Origin: JBFKOL01 sp041628815
Lineage (GTDB): Bacteria; Bacteroidota; Bacteroidia; Chitinophagales; Saprospiraceae
Assembly: GCA_041628815.1 (NCBI GenBank)
Contig: JBFKOL010000275.1
Coordinates: forward strand, 1 to 6,005
Reading direction: 5' to 3'
DNA: 6,005 nt
Shown: positions 4,386 to 6,005 of the stretch, piece by piece
Layout of the letters: each line of letters opens with the position of its first letter
How positions within the stretch are numbered: position 1 is the first letter of the stretch
Notes under the pieces: generated by a model
The model's input: only the letters and a program-made list of their open reading frames with translations
The model's database searches: none
What the model was told of the DNA's origin: nothing
Translations under genes and position numbers: made by a program

Positions 4386-6005
4386 ATGAGAATAGACCGC
4401 AAATTCATTTTTAACACTTGTTTCTGCCTGCTGCTTATTACTGGCATGACATCGTACGGGCTCTATCCAGTCATTGCCCAAAATACTGCTACTTCCCAGT
4501 TTGATCAATCTGATTTCGATGCTGTTCAGTGGCGTCTTGTCGGACCACACCGAGGTGGGCGCGCCGGTACCATCGCAGGTGTCAGGGGACAGGTCAATTT
4601 ATATTATATGGGGACTGCAGGTGGAGGTGTTTGGAAAACTGCGGATGGGGGTAATACATGGTCATGTATTTCTGATGGTTTTTATGGTGGATCAATAGGC
4701 GCTATCGATGTCTCGCAAAGTGATCCCAACGTTATATATGTCGGCGAAGGGGAACAAACGGTAAGGGGTAACGTATCCTCCGGAAGAGGGCTTTGGAAAT
4801 CGACCGATGCGGGAAAGACCTGGAAGCACATAGGGTTAAAAGATTCTGAGCATATCGGCCGCATTCGCATTCATCCAACCAACCCCGATGTCGTCTATGT
4901 TGCCGCTATGGGAAATCTCTGGAAGCCCAACGATATGCGTGGAGTCTACAAGAGTACAGATGGCGGCCAATCCTGGAAACGCATTCTTTTTGAAAGTGAC
5001 AAGGCAGGAGCAGTTGATATCATCCTTGACCCCAACAATCCACGGATCCTGTTTGCGAGCACATGGGAGATCAAGAGAAATGGTTACAGGATGGACAGTG
5101 GTGGACCCGGAAGTAAACTTTGGAAGAGTACAGATGGCGGTGAAACCTGGACGGATATCACACGCAACAAGGGACTGCCCTCAGGTGTTATAGGCATAAT
5201 CGGGGTCACAATATCACCCAGCAACTCCGATCGTGTATGGAGCATTATCGAAGCAGACAATGGAGGTGTCTTTCGCTCTGATGACGGTGGTATGACGTGG
5301 AGAAAAACAAGCGCGAACCGGGCTTTGCGACAAAGAGCATGGTATTACTCCCGGATCTATGCCGACACAAAAAATGAGGACCGCGTCTATGTGCTGAATG
5401 TAGGATTTTGGGTAAGCAAAGACGGTGGCAATTCATTCGAAAGGATCGGAACACCGCATGGCGACCATCACGACTTGTGGATCAATCCTGACGACAACAC
5501 AATTATGGCCATAGCGGATGATGGAGGCGGTCAAATCAGTTTTGACCAGGGTGCGAACTGGACGACTTACCACAACCAACCCACAGCTCAGTTTTATCGT
5601 GTAACCACTGACAACCATTTTCCATTCCGCATATATGGTGCCCAGCAGGACAATAGTACAGTGCGTATTTCACATCGCTCACCCGGTGGATCCATTACGG
5701 AAAGAGACTGGGAACCATCTGCCGGAGGAGAAAGTGCACATCTGGCGCCAGATCCGGAAAATCCAGACATAGTCTATGGTGGTACATACAAAGGTTACAT
5801 GATGCGCCTTGACCATGCCACTGGACAAGTCAGGTCTACCAACATTTGGCCAGACAATCCTGCCGGCAGTGGAGCTGAAGTCATGAAATACCGATTCAAC
5901 TGGAACTATCCCATATTCTTTAGCCCCCATAACCCGGATAAACTTTACGCAGGCTCCAATCACCTCCACGTCACTACTGATGAAGGACAGAGTTGGCAGG
6001 TGATC
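4386..6005 (+). CDS. Secreted Asp-box (BNR/sortilin-Vps10-like) beta-propeller protein, 5' part
   Basis: The first 540 codons of a long gene; the 3' end is outside the window. A Sec signal peptide covers ~1-31 (basic start, hydrophobic stretch, likely cut after PVIA), so the protein is exported. Eight Asp-box hairpins (S/T-x-D-x-G-x-T/S-W type) follow: T85-W92, S139-W146, S190-W197, S248-W255, S298-W305, S344-F351, S385-W392 and T530-W537. The first seven are spaced 41-58 residues apart, as expected for propeller blades; after ~420 a second propeller probably begins. LVGPHRGGRA (51-60) is typical of large proteins, often ~1,000 residues, annotated as 'glycosyl hydrolase', 'WD40/BNR' or 'VPS10 domain' in Bacteroidota. 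Established: Asp-boxes are structural turns seen in sialidases and sortilins and do not by themselves show enzyme activity. Its ligand is unknown. The preceding lipoprotein gene is a possible partner. Confidence 0.88.
   Translation, partial: MRIDRKFIFNTCFCLLLITGMTSYGLYPVIAQNTATSQFDQSDFDAVQWRLVGPHRGGRAGTIAGVRGQVNLYYMGTAGGGVWKTADGGNTWSCISDGFYGGSIGAIDVSQSDPNVIYVGEGEQTVRGNVSSGRGLWKSTDAGKTWKHIGLKDSEHIGRIRIHPTNPDVVYVAAMGNLWKPNDMRGVYKSTDGGQSWKRILFESDKAGAVDIILDPNNPRILFASTWEIKRNGYRMDSGGPGSKLWKSTDGGETWTDITRNKGLPSGVIGIIGVTISPSNSDRVWSIIEADNGGVFRSDDGGMTWRKTSANRALRQRAWYYSRIYADTKNEDRVYVLNVGFWVSKDGGNSFERIGTPHGDHHDLWINPDDNTIMAIADDGGGQISFDQGANWTTYHNQPTAQFYRVTTDNHFPFRIYGAQQDNSTVRISHRSPGGSITERDWEPSAGGESAHLAPDPENPDIVYGGTYKGYMMRLDHATGQVRSTNIWPDNPAGSGAEVMKYRFNWNYPIFFSPHNPDKLYAGSNHLHVTTDEGQSWQVI
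4950..5140 (+). repeat. 17-bp direct repeat encoding two Asp-box turns
   Basis: AAGAGTACAGATGGCGG occurs identically at 4950-4966 and 5124-5140, encoding KSTDGG in the third and fourth Asp-boxes of the propeller protein. The shared codons, not only shared residues, hint at blade duplication or gene conversion, although the other Asp-boxes have diverged at the DNA level. Confidence 0.6.

Noticed and set aside
4173..4550. 125-codon minus-strand open frame across the lipoprotein/propeller junction
   Set aside because: It is antisense to two well-supported genes, has no recognisable domain and no ribosome binding site.

Overview
The window looks like ordinary chromosomal DNA from a member of the Bacteroidota, probably a marine or soil Cytophagales-like bacterium. 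The evidence is an exact Bacteroidota-type -7 element (TAnnTTTG) before one gene, weak or absent Shine-Dalgarno sequences before several starts, a lipoprotein with an NTF2-like fold, and a large secreted Asp-box propeller protein of a kind common in that phylum. This placement is inference. There is no 16S rRNA, tRNA, mobile element, CRISPR array or sign of recent transfer.

Left part (1-1304, minus strand): the first ~434 codons of a fusion protein, cut off by the window start. A Rieske [2Fe-2S] domain comes first, followed by the FMN-binding domain of glutamate synthase. It starts at a non-ATG codon (TTG or GTG), just downstream of a tiny in-frame ATG-to-TAA reading frame and a perfect 12-bp palindrome.

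Divergent intergenic region (1305-1646): about 340 bp with no convincing gene. It holds several dyads, a 9-bp direct repeat spaced 73 bp apart, and the -7 element for the rightward gene.

Middle part (1647-3800, plus strand): a bacterial homologue of the archaeal/eukaryotic release factor eRF1/Pelota (a baeRF-type protein) that lacks the GGQ tripeptide. It is followed 57 bp later by a complete D-2-hydroxyacid dehydrogenase of the glyoxylate/hydroxypyruvate reductase type. The two may be co-transcribed.

Right part (3867-6005, plus strand): a small lipoprotein with a SnoaL/DUF4440-like (NTF2) domain, a weak hairpin, then the first 540 codons of a secreted Asp-box (BNR/sortilin-Vps10-like) beta-propeller protein that runs off the window. 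Both products are exported and could act together in the cell envelope, but nothing in the sequence proves this.

The most interesting items are the eRF1-like protein, a candidate ribosome rescue or hibernation factor, and the Rieske-glutamate synthase fusion with its unusual start region. I see no clear evidence of a wholly undescribed multi-gene system.
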